A stretch of DNA of 64,000 bases from Acidithiobacillus sp. YTS05. Lineage in GTDB: Bacteria > Pseudomonadota > Gammaproteobacteria > Acidithiobacillales > Acidithiobacillaceae. A program made the position numbers and the translations under genes. Shown piece after piece: positions 53,226-62,174 of the stretch (position 1 is the stretch's first letter; each line of letters begins with the position of its first letter). The notes below the pieces were generated by a model. The model was not told the origin of the DNA and ran no database searches. It saw nothing but the letters and a program-made list of their open reading frames with translations. Where the stretch lies: contig NZ_CP094359.1 of NCBI RefSeq assembly GCF_024396695.1, positions 496,001 through 560,000 on the forward strand. The letters are read 5' to 3'.

Positions 53226-56084
53226 ATGGCTACGGTCATGGAGTTCGAGGATCACAAGAAGCAGGAAATCAAGTACAGCACCTGCTACATGTGCGCCTGT
53301 CGCTGCGGTATCAAGGTCACCGTAGAAGACAACAAGGTGCGTTTCATCCAGGGTAACCGCAATCATCCGATCAACCAGGGGGTGCTCTGCGCCAAGGGCT
53401 CGGCGGGGATCATGAAGCAGTACTCCCCGGGCAAATTGCGGAATCCTTTGCGGCGCAAGCCAGGCACCGAGCGTGGCGCCGGCGAGTTCGAAGAGATTTC
53501 CTGGGACGAAGCCCTCGACACCCTGACCAAGCGCCTCGAGCACATTCGTGCTACGGATCCGGACAAATTGGCCTATTTTACCGGTCGTGACCAGATGCAG
53601 GCGCTCACCGGGCTCTGGGCGCAGCAATTTGGCACCCTCAACTGGTCTGCGCATGGCGGCTTCTGCTCCGTCAATATGGCCACTGCCGGCCTCTACATGC
53701 TCGGCCACGCCTTCTGGGAATTTGGTGACCCGGACTGGGATCGCACCAAGTACTTCATGCTCTGGGGTGTCGCCGAAGATCACTCCTCCAATCCGATGAA
53801 GATTGGTCTGGAGAAGCTCAAGCGTAACGGTGGCAAGTTTGTCGGCGTCAATCCGGCGCGCACCGGCTATCAGGCCATTGCCGACGAGTGGGTGCCTATC
53901 CGTCCGGGCACTGATGGTATGTTCGCCTTGTCCATGGTGCATGTGCTTCTGCAGAATGAGCAGTTCGATTGGGATTTTCTACTGCGCTACACCAACGCCC
54001 CCTTCCTGGTGGTGAATACCCCCGGTCAGAAGGGCGACGGTTTGATCTGGCGCGATGCCGAGGGGCACCCTCTGGTCTGGGATCTCGAACAGCAGGCCTA
54101 CGTCAACGGCATGCAGCCTGGCGTAAAGGCAGCCCTCTTTGGCGAATTCCAGACCCCCGATGGTCGGCCCGTGCGCACCATCATGTCCATTCTCGCCGAG
54201 CGCTATCTGGACGACCGCTACAGCCCGGCCAACGCCAGCAAAATCACCGGCATTCCAGCGGAAACCATCGAGCGACTGGCCTTGGAAATGGCCCACGTCG
54301 CGTTCAAGGAAAGCATCGAGATTGAAGTCGAATGGACCGATTGGGCCGGCCGCAAGCACGACAAGTTCATCGGGCGGCCAGTGTCCATGCACGCCATGCG
54401 CGGTATCTCGGCACATTCCAACGGCATGCAGGCAGCGCGTGCCATTCACCTGGTGCAGATTCTTTTGGGCACCATCGACTGTCCCGGTGGCTTCCGCGCC
54501 AAGGCGCCATACCCCAAGCCCGTACCGCCGCCAAACAAGCCGGCGCAGCACAGCGCTCCCAACACCCCGCTGAAGTCCTTGCCGCTCGGTTTCCCGACCG
54601 CGCCGGAAGACCTCGTCATCGACGAGAATGGTAATCCAAAGCGCATCGATAAGGCCTATTCCTGGGAGGCGCCAATTGCCAACCATGGCCTGATGCACAT
54701 GGTGATCACCAATGCCGTCAACAAGGATCCCTACGGCATCGACACCCTGATCTTCTTTATGGCGAACATGAGTTGGAACTCCACCATGAATACCGCCAAC
54801 GTGCAGGAGATGCTGAAGGCCAAGGACGAAAATGGCGAGTACAAGATCCCGTTTTTGGTGGTCATCGACGCCTTCCATTCGGAGATGGTGAATTTTGGCG
54901 ACCTGATCCTGCCCGATACCACCTACCTGGAGCGCTATGATTCCATCTCGCTCTTGGATCGACCCATTTCCGAGCCGGATGCCATCTGTGACTCCATCCG
55001 CCACCCGATCCTCAAGCCGGACCGCAATGTGCGCCCCTGGCAGGACGTGATGGTGGAGCTGGGGGGGCGTTTGAAACTGCCTGCCTTCACCAAGGAGGAT
55101 GGCACCCCCAAGTACAGCGGTTATAAGGATTTCATTGCCAATTTCGAGCGTGCTCCAGGGATCGGCTTTCTGGCCGGTTGGCGGGGTAAGGATGGCGAGA
55201 CGCACCTGCGCGGTGAACCGAATCCCAATCAGTGGGATCGCTACATCGAGAATCAGGGCTTCTTCCAGTATCACCTGCCCAAGTCCCAACGCTTTTACCG
55301 CTTTGCGAACAAAGAATATCTGGAGCTGGCGCAGCGGGTGGGATTCAATCCTACGGCCGACCCCATCATCATCGAGTTGTATTCCGAAGCCTTCCAGCGC
55401 TTCCGCTTGGCGGGTCAGGGCCTCTATGATGGTCCGATGCCCAAGGATCCGGTCGACCGCGAGCGTCTGGCTACCTATTTCGACCCGTTGCCAGACTTCT
55501 ACGAGCCTTTGGAGCAGCAGCGTATCGACAAGAAGGAGTATCCGTTCTTTGCCGTCAATCAGCGCCCCATGATGATGTATCACTCTTGGGATAGCCAGAA
55601 CGCCTGGTTGCGCCAGATCATCGCGCAGAATTATTTGTATATGAATCGGCAGCGCGGCGAGCAGATGGGGATCCAGGACAAGAGCTGGGTCTGGGTCGAG
55701 AGCCACAATGGCAAGATCCGCGTACAGGTGAAGCTGATCGAAGGTTGCCAGGAAGACACGGTGTGGACCTGGAACGCCATCGGCAAGCAATCCGGCGCCT
55801 GGGGTCTGAAACCCGACGCCGCGGAGGCCACTCGCGGGTTCCTGATGAATCACCTAATTTCGGAATTGCTGCCGCCTAAACAAGGCGAGCGGCGCTTGAC
55901 CAACTCCGATCCAATTACCGGGCAGGCGGCTTGGTATGACTTGATGGTCAAGATTTATCCGGCGGCGCCGGGTGAGGAGGGCACCTGGCCCACCTTCCCG
56001 ACCATGAAGCCGCTGCCCGGCGATACTCCGGCACCGGACGTGCTGCGGTATCACACCCATAAGCCCGTCAATCTCAAGTCCTGA
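53226..56084 (+). CDS. soeA: SoeA-like molybdopterin sulfite dehydrogenase catalytic subunit
   Basis: This 952-residue complex iron-sulfur molybdoenzyme subunit would oxidise sulfite to sulfate in the cytoplasm. The N-terminal [4Fe-4S] site CYMCACRCGI with LCAKG is followed by the bis-MGD domains; HGGFCSVN may provide the Mo-ligand Cys, and DLILPDTTYLERYD and the C-terminal MGD-binding domain are typical. No twin-arginine signal is present, which fits cytoplasmic SoeA rather than polysulfide or thiosulfate reductases. Subunits soeB and soeC follow. Confidence 0.87.
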   Translation: MATVMEFEDHKKQEIKYSTCYMCACRCGIKVTVEDNKVRFIQGNRNHPINQGVLCAKGSAGIMKQYSPGKLRNPLRRKPGTERGAGEFEEISWDEALDTLTKRLEHIRATDPDKLAYFTGRDQMQALTGLWAQQFGTLNWSAHGGFCSVNMATAGLYMLGHAFWEFGDPDWDRTKYFMLWGVAEDHSSNPMKIGLEKLKRNGGKFVGVNPARTGYQAIADEWVPIRPGTDGMFALSMVHVLLQNEQFDWDFLLRYTNAPFLVVNTPGQKGDGLIWRDAEGHPLVWDLEQQAYVNGMQPGVKAALFGEFQTPDGRPVRTIMSILAERYLDDRYSPANASKITGIPAETIERLALEMAHVAFKESIEIEVEWTDWAGRKHDKFIGRPVSMHAMRGISAHSNGMQAARAIHLVQILLGTIDCPGGFRAKAPYPKPVPPPNKPAQHSAPNTPLKSLPLGFPTAPEDLVIDENGNPKRIDKAYSWEAPIANHGLMHMVITNAVNKDPYGIDTLIFFMANMSWNSTMNTANVQEMLKAKDENGEYKIPFLVVIDAFHSEMVNFGDLILPDTTYLERYDSISLLDRPISEPDAICDSIRHPILKPDRNVRPWQDVMVELGGRLKLPAFTKEDGTPKYSGYKDFIANFERAPGIGFLAGWRGKDGETHLRGEPNPNQWDRYIENQGFFQYHLPKSQRFYRFANKEYLELAQRVGFNPTADPIIIELYSEAFQRFRLAGQGLYDGPMPKDPVDRERLATYFDPLPDFYEPLEQQRIDKKEYPFFAVNQRPMMMYHSWDSQNAWLRQIIAQNYLYMNRQRGEQMGIQDKSWVWVESHNGKIRVQVKLIEGCQEDTVWTWNAIGKQSGAWGLKPDAAEATRGFLMNHLISELLPPKQGERRLTNSDPITGQAAWYDLMVKIYPAAPGEEGTWPTFPTMKPLPGDTPAPDVLRYHTHKPVNLKS

Positions 56085-56102
56085 GTAGGCAAGGAGCGCG
56101 AC

Positions 56103-56795
56103 ATGAGACTTGGATTAGTCATCGATCTGGATACCTGCGTAGGCTGTCATGCCTGTGCGGTAGCCTGTAAGGAATGGAATACCAGCGGCACCACGGCGCC
56201 GCTGACGGACTATAATCCGTATGGTGCCAAGCCATCCGGGGTCTGGTTCAACCGTATCCGGCACTATGAAATCGGGGAGTATCCCTACAACAAGACGGTC
56301 AATTTCCCGATGTCCTGCATGCATTGTGAAAATGCGGAGTGCGTCACCGTCTGCCCCACTGGGGCGAGCCACAAACGCCCAGAAGATGGCATCGTTCTTG
56401 TCGATCAAAGCAAGTGCATGGGCTGCAATTACTGCTCCTGGGCCTGCCCTTATGGCGCCCGCGAGCTGGATCGGGTCTCCGGCACGATGAAGAAGTGCAC
56501 CCTCTGCATCGACCGCATTTACGACATGGAAATCCCCGAAGAAGAGCGTCAGCCGGCCTGCGTACTGACCTGTCCGGCGCATGCGCGTATGTTCGGTGAC
56601 TTCGACGATCCAGAGAGTCCGGTCAGTCGGGCGGTGCGCGAGCGCGGTGGCTATCAGCTCATGCCCGAGTTGAACTATGACCCGAGCAACCATTATCTGC
56701 CGCCGCGCGTGCACGCTCCCATCCCCACCGAAGGCCTGAAAAAGAAGGCCGGCGCAAAGGTGAAGGAGTGGGTCAATCGTGTGGTGGAGCGCTAA
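56103..56795 (+). CDS. soeB: SoeB-like iron-sulfur subunit
   Basis: This 230-residue ferredoxin-type subunit carries four [4Fe-4S] sites (CVGCHACAVACKEW, CMHCENAECVTVCPTGA, CMGCNYCSWACPYGA, CTLCIDRI with CVLTCPAHA). It passes electrons from SoeA to SoeC. AAGGAG precedes the ATG. Confidence 0.9.
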   Translation: MRLGLVIDLDTCVGCHACAVACKEWNTSGTTAPLTDYNPYGAKPSGVWFNRIRHYEIGEYPYNKTVNFPMSCMHCENAECVTVCPTGASHKRPEDGIVLVDQSKCMGCNYCSWACPYGARELDRVSGTMKKCTLCIDRIYDMEIPEEERQPACVLTCPAHARMFGDFDDPESPVSRAVRERGGYQLMPELNYDPSNHYLPPRVHAPIPTEGLKKKAGAKVKEWVNRVVER

Positions 56796-56804
56796 GGAGA
56801 CGTT

Positions 56805-57743
56805 ATGCACGCGGCACTGGCAGTTATTTTTCTCACCCTGTTTTCTGGCGGCGGATTTGGCCTGATAGCCCTCGTTGCCATTGTCAACGATCTCCATATT
56901 GATGGTGGACTGAGTCCCGTGCAGACCTTGGCTGCGGTGATTTTGTCGCTGATCTTTGTCACGATCGGCATGCTGTCTTCGACGGCGCATCTTGCCAATC
57001 CCAAAAATGCGTGGCGGGCCTTCACTCGCTGGCGTACCTCGTGGTTGGCCCGCGAAGGTATCTTTGCGGTTGCGTATTATCCCTTTGCTTTTGCCTACCT
57101 GGTCTGGACCTTTGTCACGGGCGCCCCCGAAGCCACGGTCGGTCTGATCCTCGCCAGTCTGGCAGGGGTGATCGGACTCATCACCATCTTCTGCCAAGGC
57201 ATGATCTATGCCGTGCTGCGGACCATTCGCCAATGGAATACGGCTCTGGTGCCGGCCAATTTTTACGCCATGGGTTTCGCCATCGGCGCCACGCTCCTTG
57301 CTGCCGTGCGCATTGTCACGGGCGAGAGTGCCGGAGTTTTTGTAGGCATTGCCATTGCCCTGATTGCTGCCGTGGCGGTGATGAAGGCCATTTACTACTT
57401 CTGGATCGCCCGTCCCTCCGGACCGACGATTCGCACGGCAACGGGTTTCAATCGCTCCACCGTTCGCATTCTGGACCAGGGGCATACCTTCGGCACCTTC
57501 CTCACCGAGGAGTTCGGCCATACCTTGGCGCGCGACAAGGCACGCGGCATCAAGTTGATGATGTATTTCTTCGCGGTCATCGTGCCGATCATTGCTCTGG
57601 CCTTTGCCGTGGCGGATCAGTCCGCCGTTGCGGCGGTCATTGCCGCGGTATCCATTGTATTTGGGCTGGGTGTGGAGCGCTGGCTGTTTTTTGTTGAGGC
57701 ACAGCATGTGGTGAACCTGTATCATGGTCGTCAGCGCTGCTGA
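56805..57743 (+). CDS. soeC: SoeC-like DmsC-family membrane anchor
   Basis: This 312-residue integral membrane protein has about eight hydrophobic helices and the DmsC pattern (LTLFSGGGFGLIALVAI, MLSSTAHLANPKNAWRAFT). It anchors SoeAB at the cytoplasmic face and delivers electrons to quinone. It overlaps moaA by 20 bp, tying cofactor synthesis to the enzyme. Confidence 0.88.
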   Translation: MHAALAVIFLTLFSGGGFGLIALVAIVNDLHIDGGLSPVQTLAAVILSLIFVTIGMLSSTAHLANPKNAWRAFTRWRTSWLAREGIFAVAYYPFAFAYLVWTFVTGAPEATVGLILASLAGVIGLITIFCQGMIYAVLRTIRQWNTALVPANFYAMGFAIGATLLAAVRIVTGESAGVFVGIAIALIAAVAVMKAIYYFWIARPSGPTIRTATGFNRSTVRILDQGHTFGTFLTEEFGHTLARDKARGIKLMMYFFAVIVPIIALAFAVADQSAVAAVIAAVSIVFGLGVERWLFFVEAQHVVNLYHGRQRC

Positions 57744-58788
57744 CAAGCACAGCTACGGCAATTCCTCTGGGCAGGTAAGCAGCCTGCCCAAGACGGGGGA
57801 GCTTTGGGATCAGTATGGCAGACGCATCACTTACCTGCGCCTATCCCTCACTGAACACTGCAACTTTCGCTGCCAGTACTGCAGTCCGGCGGAAGGCACG
57901 CCGTACTTTGAGCGTGAGGAACATCTGCGTCCTGACGAAGTTCACCTCGTCCTACGCAGTTTTCAGGCCCTAGGTCTGCAACATTTGCGCTTTACCGGCG
58001 GCGAGCCTCTCATCCATCCCCACTTGTTGGCGCACGTCCGCTACGCCAATGAACTTGGTATCGGTAAAATCAGCCTGAGTAGCAACGGCTATCTGCTCGA
58101 TCGCTTGGCTGAATCTCTTGCCCAGGCGGGCCTCAACAGTCTCAATATCAGCTTGGATACCCTCGACCCCGACAAGTTTCGACAGGTAACCCGGGGGGGG
58201 ACGTTACCGCGCGTACTACGCGGCATTGATGCCGCGCGTGCGGCTGGGATACCCCGTATCAAGATCAATACGGTCCTATTGCGCAGTATCAACGGGTCGG
58301 AACTAGCTTCTCTGGTCGATTACGCGGTCGCGCGTGGCTTGGAGATTCGCTTCATCGAAACCATGCCTCTGGGTAGTGCAGGTAGCGGCAGTCAGGAGCA
58401 GGATTACCTCTCCGCGAGTGAGGCGCGGGGGATAATCGAGAGAGCTTTCGGGTCACTTTTGCCGCTTGCGAACAGTCGCGATCAGGGTCCGGCAAGACGA
58501 TACACCTTGCCGGGCGGATACGGCAGCATCGGTTTCATCACCCCCATCAGTGACAACTTTTGTGCGACTTGCAATCGGGTACGTCTGACGGCAACCGGTC
58601 GTCTCGTCTTTTGCCTTGGTCAGGAGGCGGGTATGGAGTTGCGTCCCCTGCTTCGTTCGGGCATGGGTATGGTCGAACTTGGCAAGGCGATCGCACAGGG
58701 TATCTGGCAAGACAAACCCGAGCGCCATGTCTTCGATCAGGATCGCAAACGCTCTTCAAAAATATTTATGATGCGTCTTGGGGGCTGA
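57724..58788 (+). CDS. moaA: GTP 3',8-cyclase (molybdenum cofactor biosynthesis protein A)
   Basis: This 354-residue radical SAM enzyme starts molybdenum cofactor synthesis from GTP. The SAM cluster motif CNFRCQYC, FTGGEPLIHP, the second cluster cysteines near FCATCNRVRLTATG and the catalytic C-terminal Gly-Gly (RLGG) are all present. Translation starts inside the end of soeC. Confidence 0.94.
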   Translation: MVVSAADKHSYGNSSGQVSSLPKTGELWDQYGRRITYLRLSLTEHCNFRCQYCSPAEGTPYFEREEHLRPDEVHLVLRSFQALGLQHLRFTGGEPLIHPHLLAHVRYANELGIGKISLSSNGYLLDRLAESLAQAGLNSLNISLDTLDPDKFRQVTRGGTLPRVLRGIDAARAAGIPRIKINTVLLRSINGSELASLVDYAVARGLEIRFIETMPLGSAGSGSQEQDYLSASEARGIIERAFGSLLPLANSRDQGPARRYTLPGGYGSIGFITPISDNFCATCNRVRLTATGRLVFCLGQEAGMELRPLLRSGMGMVELGKAIAQGIWQDKPERHVFDQDRKRSSKIFMMRLGG

Positions 58789-58859
58789 AATAAATTAGAA
58801 TTCTATGCCGCAGGGATGTTACCATAAGCGAATGCTATTTGTGGGGTGGATCGAAGATC

Positions 58860-59177
58860 ATGTATGGTTTCAAAGAAGTTACCGCGGAGCAGTTGAAGGA
58901 GATGCAGGAGAAGGCGCAGGCCTTCACTCTGATTGACGTGCGTTCACCGGCTGAGGTTGCCCGCGGGATGATCAGCGGCGCTAAGCACATTCCCCTGCAT
59001 CTGTTGCCAATGAGTATGGCCGAAATCGACAAGGAGAAGCCCTTGGTATTCTATTGTCTGAGCGGTGGACGTTCCTCGCAGGCCTGCGCGTTCGCGGCCG
59101 CACAAGGCTTCTCGGAGGTATACAACCTGCGAGGTGGGATTTCGGGCTGGGCTAACCGCTCTTTCCCCATCGTCTAG
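58860..59177 (+). CDS. rhodanese-like sulfurtransferase of the sHdr cluster
   Basis: This 105-residue single-domain rhodanese has the active-site loop YCLSGGRS with the persulfide Cys, and the CH2A-like LIDVRSPAEVARGMISGA. ATG 58860 is preferred to ATG 58839. It heads the rhd-tusA-dsrE-hdr cluster known from Acidithiobacillus, where it is thought to feed sulfane sulfur to TusA. Confidence 0.92.
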   Translation: MYGFKEVTAEQLKEMQEKAQAFTLIDVRSPAEVARGMISGAKHIPLHLLPMSMAEIDKEKPLVFYCLSGGRSSQACAFAAAQGFSEVYNLRGGISGWANRSFPIV

Positions 59178-59301
59178 CATGGCGTATAAGAATATGCTGA
59201 AATATGCCGAACTAATCAACAAATTAAAATCTTTGCCTTGCTTGGCAGGCAAATCCTGATACATTCGTACGCTGTTGTTTGACTTGAGAGTGGAGGTTGC
59301 A

Positions 59302-59532
59302 ATGGTACAAGAAGACAAGCTGCTGGATGCCCGTGGACTGAACTGCCCGCTGCCCATCCTGCGCACCAAGAAGGCCCTGGGAGAGATGAATGCCGGACAA
59401 GTCCTGAAAATCGTTGCTACCGATCCCGGTGCAGTGAAGGACTTTGAGGCGTTCTCCAAGCAGACCAAGAACCCTCTGCTCGACCAGGCGGAAGCTGGTG
59501 GCGAGTTCGTATTCTTCATTCAGAAGGCCTGA
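59302..59532 (+). CDS. tusA: TusA sulfur carrier of the sHdr cluster
   Basis: This 76-residue TusA has Cys15 in LNCPLPILRTKKAL (CPxP). AGGTTG-type site GGAGG lies just upstream of ATG 59302. It delivers sulfane sulfur to the cytoplasmic sHdr complex in current models. A 124-bp gap after rhd, with a small hairpin (TTTGCC/GGCAAA, 59232-59253), may hold its own promoter. Confidence 0.93.
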   Translation: MVQEDKLLDARGLNCPLPILRTKKALGEMNAGQVLKIVATDPGAVKDFEAFSKQTKNPLLDQAEAGGEFVFFIQKA

Positions 59533-59541
59533 TGAGCCTGT

Positions 59542-59568
59542 GGCGCCAGAGGATAGATCTCTGGCGCC
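59542..59568 (+). other. strong hairpin between tusA and dsrE
   Basis: GGCGCCAGAG (59542-59551) pairs perfectly with CTCTGGCGCC (59559-59568). No T run follows, so it is more likely a processing or stability element that raises tusA message over the downstream genes. Confidence 0.65.
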
Positions 59569-59583
59569 TTCGAGGAGTGAATT

Positions 59584-60054
59584 ATGGATGAAAAGAAACT
59601 GGCGATTGTCGCCACTAAAGGTACGTTGGACTGGGGTTATCCGCCCTTCATCCTGGCCTCTACCGCTGCGGCCCTTGGTTATAGCGTGGAAATCTTCTTC
59701 ACCTTCTATGGCCTGCAGTTGCTGAAGAAAGATCTTGGGCATCTGCGAGTCAGCCCGCTCGGGAACCCGGCCATGCCTATGCCGGTGCCTATGCCGACCT
59801 TAATGATGGTCTTGCCGGGAATGGAAGGTATGGCAACTTCCATGATGAAGAGCAAGATGAAGGCCAAGGGCGTGGCGAGTCTCGAAGAGTTGCGTGAACT
59901 GTGTGTCGAGGCGGAAGTGCGCATGATTGCCTGCCAGATGACGGTAGACCTGTTCGAGTTTGATACGGCCGATTTCATCGACGGCATCGAGTTGGGTGGT
60001 GCGGCCGCTTTCTTTGAATTTGCGGGCGAGTCCGACATTACCTTGTTCATCTGA
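59584..60054 (+). CDS. dsrE: DsrE-family (DsrE3-like) sulfur transfer protein
   Basis: This 156-residue DsrE-like protein has Cys117 in MIACQMTVDLF, with Cys107 near it, and a hydrophobic segment (YGLQLLKKDLG region) typical of DsrE3. It exchanges sulfur with TusA in the sHdr pathway. It differs clearly from the 128-residue DsrE at 12514. Confidence 0.9.
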   Translation: MDEKKLAIVATKGTLDWGYPPFILASTAAALGYSVEIFFTFYGLQLLKKDLGHLRVSPLGNPAMPMPVPMPTLMMVLPGMEGMATSMMKSKMKAKGVASLEELRELCVEAEVRMIACQMTVDLFEFDTADFIDGIELGGAAAFFEFAGESDITLFI

Positions 60055-60122
60055 TCGGAACGGATCAGAGGTGTGGCGGTCAGACAGATATCGGCTTACT
60101 ACTGCTAGTGAGGAGCAAGTAA

Positions 60123-60806
60123 ATGGCGACTTACGCTGAAATGAAAGAGATGTTCGACGAGATTCGTGCCGACTTCCGGTACGATCACGAACTCAATGGT
60201 TGTCTTAACTGCGGTATCTGCACCGCCACCTGTCCGTCGGCACAGTTTTACGATTACAGCCCGCGGGAGATCGTCCAGCTTTTGTGGACGGAAAACGTGG
60301 AGCAGATTTATGACGCCATGCAGGAGAAAATCTGGGCTTGTGCGCAGTGTATGACCTGTGCGGCACGTTGCCCCTTCAAGAATTCTCCTGGTGGCCTGGT
60401 AATGATCATGCGCGAGGTTTCCATTCGCCATGGCATGCAGTCTGCGAAAGACGTACTGCGGCCCTTCGGGCGCGTTATGCTCAAGCTCATCACTACCGGC
60501 AACCAGTTGTCTCCTGACATGATTCAGCCGGATCACTTCCCCGACTGGGGTCCAAACATTCAAAAGGTCGAAGGCGACCTTCGTGTGTTGCGCAAGGCGA
60601 TCCCGGTGCGCACCCTGCAGACTGTGGAAACTGCCTGGGAAGTTTCGCTGAAGACCTCCGTGGAAATGTACACCATCTGGGAAATGACAGGCGTGCTGAA
60701 GTCCCTGGAAACCATGGATGAAAATCTCTTCGACGTGATCGAGGACTTCATCGATGAAAAGCGCGAAGACTACGAAGACTGGCTCGAAAGCCATGGCGAC
60801 GAGTAA
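60123..60806 (+). CDS. hdrC: sHdr HdrC-like iron-sulfur subunit
   Basis: This 227-residue subunit carries two [4Fe-4S] sites: CLNCGICTATC (Cys27-37) and CAQCMTCAARC (Cys73-83). It corresponds to HdrC1 of the sulfur-oxidising heterodisulfide-reductase-like complex, thought to oxidise sulfane sulfur to sulfite. hdrB follows after 12 bp. Confidence 0.93.
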   Translation: MATYAEMKEMFDEIRADFRYDHELNGCLNCGICTATCPSAQFYDYSPREIVQLLWTENVEQIYDAMQEKIWACAQCMTCAARCPFKNSPGGLVMIMREVSIRHGMQSAKDVLRPFGRVMLKLITTGNQLSPDMIQPDHFPDWGPNIQKVEGDLRVLRKAIPVRTLQTVETAWEVSLKTSVEMYTIWEMTGVLKSLETMDENLFDVIEDFIDEKREDYEDWLESHGDE

Positions 60807-60818
60807 GGGGTGACGAAA

Positions 60819-62162
60819 ATGAGTGAAAACACGACGCAGCAAGGGGTAGCCGGTCACGGCGCCTTTTTCCAGGATACCAATCTCAACGCCAACGAAGCCG
60901 AAGCGGCGACGGCATGGGTGCGTAACCATGTCGACCGGCGTTCGGTGGATCTGGGCGAGCGTATGGACGACATCCGCGAGCACATGTGGGAGCTCGAGAA
61001 GGAAGGCGAGATCATCGTCCATCGCATCAGCGATGACCATAAGCCCATCGAGGTCGACACCCTTTTCGGCTGGAAGAAGCGGGTACCCACCAACCAGCTC
61101 TGGCATCACAAGAGCTGTGGGCAGTGCGGCAACATCCCCGGCTATCCCACCAGCCTCATGTGGTTCATGAACAAGTTCGGTATCGACTACCTCGACGAGA
61201 CCGACCAGACCTCCTGCACCGCTTGGAACTATCATGGCTCCGGCATTGGCAACGTCGAATCCCTGGCGGCGGTGTTCCTGCGCAACTTCCACCAAGCCTA
61301 CGTCTCCGGCAAGCAGCACGGCTTCGAGAATGGCCACTTCTATCCCCTGGTGCATTGCGGCACCTCCTTCGGTAACTACAAGGAAATCCGCAAGTACCTG
61401 ATCGAATCCGCCGAGCTGCGCGAGAAGGTCAAGAAGATCCTCGGCAAGCTTGGGCGTCTGGTCGATGGCAAGATCGTCATCCCCGAAGAAGTGGTGCACT
61501 ATAGTGAGTGGCTGCACGTGATGCGCAACCGCATTGCCAGCGACCTGCAGACCATCGACATGAGCAACATCCGGGTGACCGTGCATGCCGCCTGCCACTA
61601 CTACAAGATGGTGGCCGAGGATGCGGTCTATGACAACACCGTTCTCGGCGGCAACCGCACCGCGGTCGGCACCTCCATGGCCCAGGCCCTGGGCGCGCAG
61701 GTCATCGACTACTCCACCTGGTATGACTGCTGTGGCTTTGGCTTCCGCCACATCATTTCCGAGCGCGAGTTTACCCGCAGCTTCACCATGAACCGCAAGA
61801 TCAAGGTCGCGCGGGAAGAGGCGAAGGCGGACGTGATGATCGGCATCGACACCGGCTGCATCACCACCATGGATAAGAACCAGTGGATTGGCAAGGCACA
61901 CGATATGAATTACTCGGTGCCGATCATTGCCGACGTGCAGTTGGCCGCGCTGGCCTGTGGTGCCGATCCGTTCAAGATCGTGCAGCTGCAGTGGCATGCT
62001 TCCCCCTGTGAGGATCTGGTGGAGAAGATGGGCATCAGCTGGGACAAGGCCAAGGCCGATTTCCAGGAATATCTGAAGCAGGTCGAGCAAGGGAATGTGG
62101 AGTACCTCTACAACCCCGAACTCGCTACCAATCAGAACATCAATATGAAGACGGGTGCTTGA
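60819..62162 (+). CDS. hdrB: sHdr HdrB-like CCG-domain subunit
   Basis: This 447-residue subunit is likely the non-cubane iron-sulfur site of the sHdr complex. Cys259, Cys304-Cys305 (DCCGFGFRH) and Cys347 form the CCG-type motif; Cys100, Cys103, Cys133 and Cys180 form the other. ATG 60819 is preferred to GTG 60810. A second copy lies at 22504-23844. Confidence 0.94.
   Translation: MSENTTQQGVAGHGAFFQDTNLNANEAEAATAWVRNHVDRRSVDLGERMDDIREHMWELEKEGEIIVHRISDDHKPIEVDTLFGWKKRVPTNQLWHHKSCGQCGNIPGYPTSLMWFMNKFGIDYLDETDQTSCTAWNYHGSGIGNVESLAAVFLRNFHQAYVSGKQHGFENGHFYPLVHCGTSFGNYKEIRKYLIESAELREKVKKILGKLGRLVDGKIVIPEEVVHYSEWLHVMRNRIASDLQTIDMSNIRVTVHAACHYYKMVAEDAVYDNTVLGGNRTAVGTSMAQALGAQVIDYSTWYDCCGFGFRHIISEREFTRSFTMNRKIKVAREEAKADVMIGIDTGCITTMDKNQWIGKAHDMNYSVPIIADVQLAALACGADPFKIVQLQWHASPCEDLVEKMGISWDKAKADFQEYLKQVEQGNVEYLYNPELATNQNINMKTGA
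60819..62162. repeat. 1.34-kb near-identical inverted repeat, copy B (hdrB)
   Basis: This is the partner of 22504-23844. Identity is limited to the coding sequence; upstream and downstream sequences are unrelated. The stretch 61461-61900 (440 bp) is identical in both copies, while about 19 differences lie in the 642 bp before it and about 7 after. Confidence 0.93.
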
Positions 62163-62174
62163 GGAGAACGATCA

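Noticed and set aside
53979..55853. 624-codon open frame antisense to soeA
   Set aside because: Shadow of a GC-rich molybdoenzyme gene.
56115..57746. 543-codon open frame antisense to soeB/soeC
   Set aside because: Covers two well-supported genes and has low-complexity His/Asp/Arg-rich sequence.
60105..62090. 661-codon open frame antisense to hdrC/hdrB
   Set aside because: It is the mirror of GC-rich codon use in strongly recognised iron-sulfur genes and shows no family motifs; the same mirror appears over the other hdrB copy.
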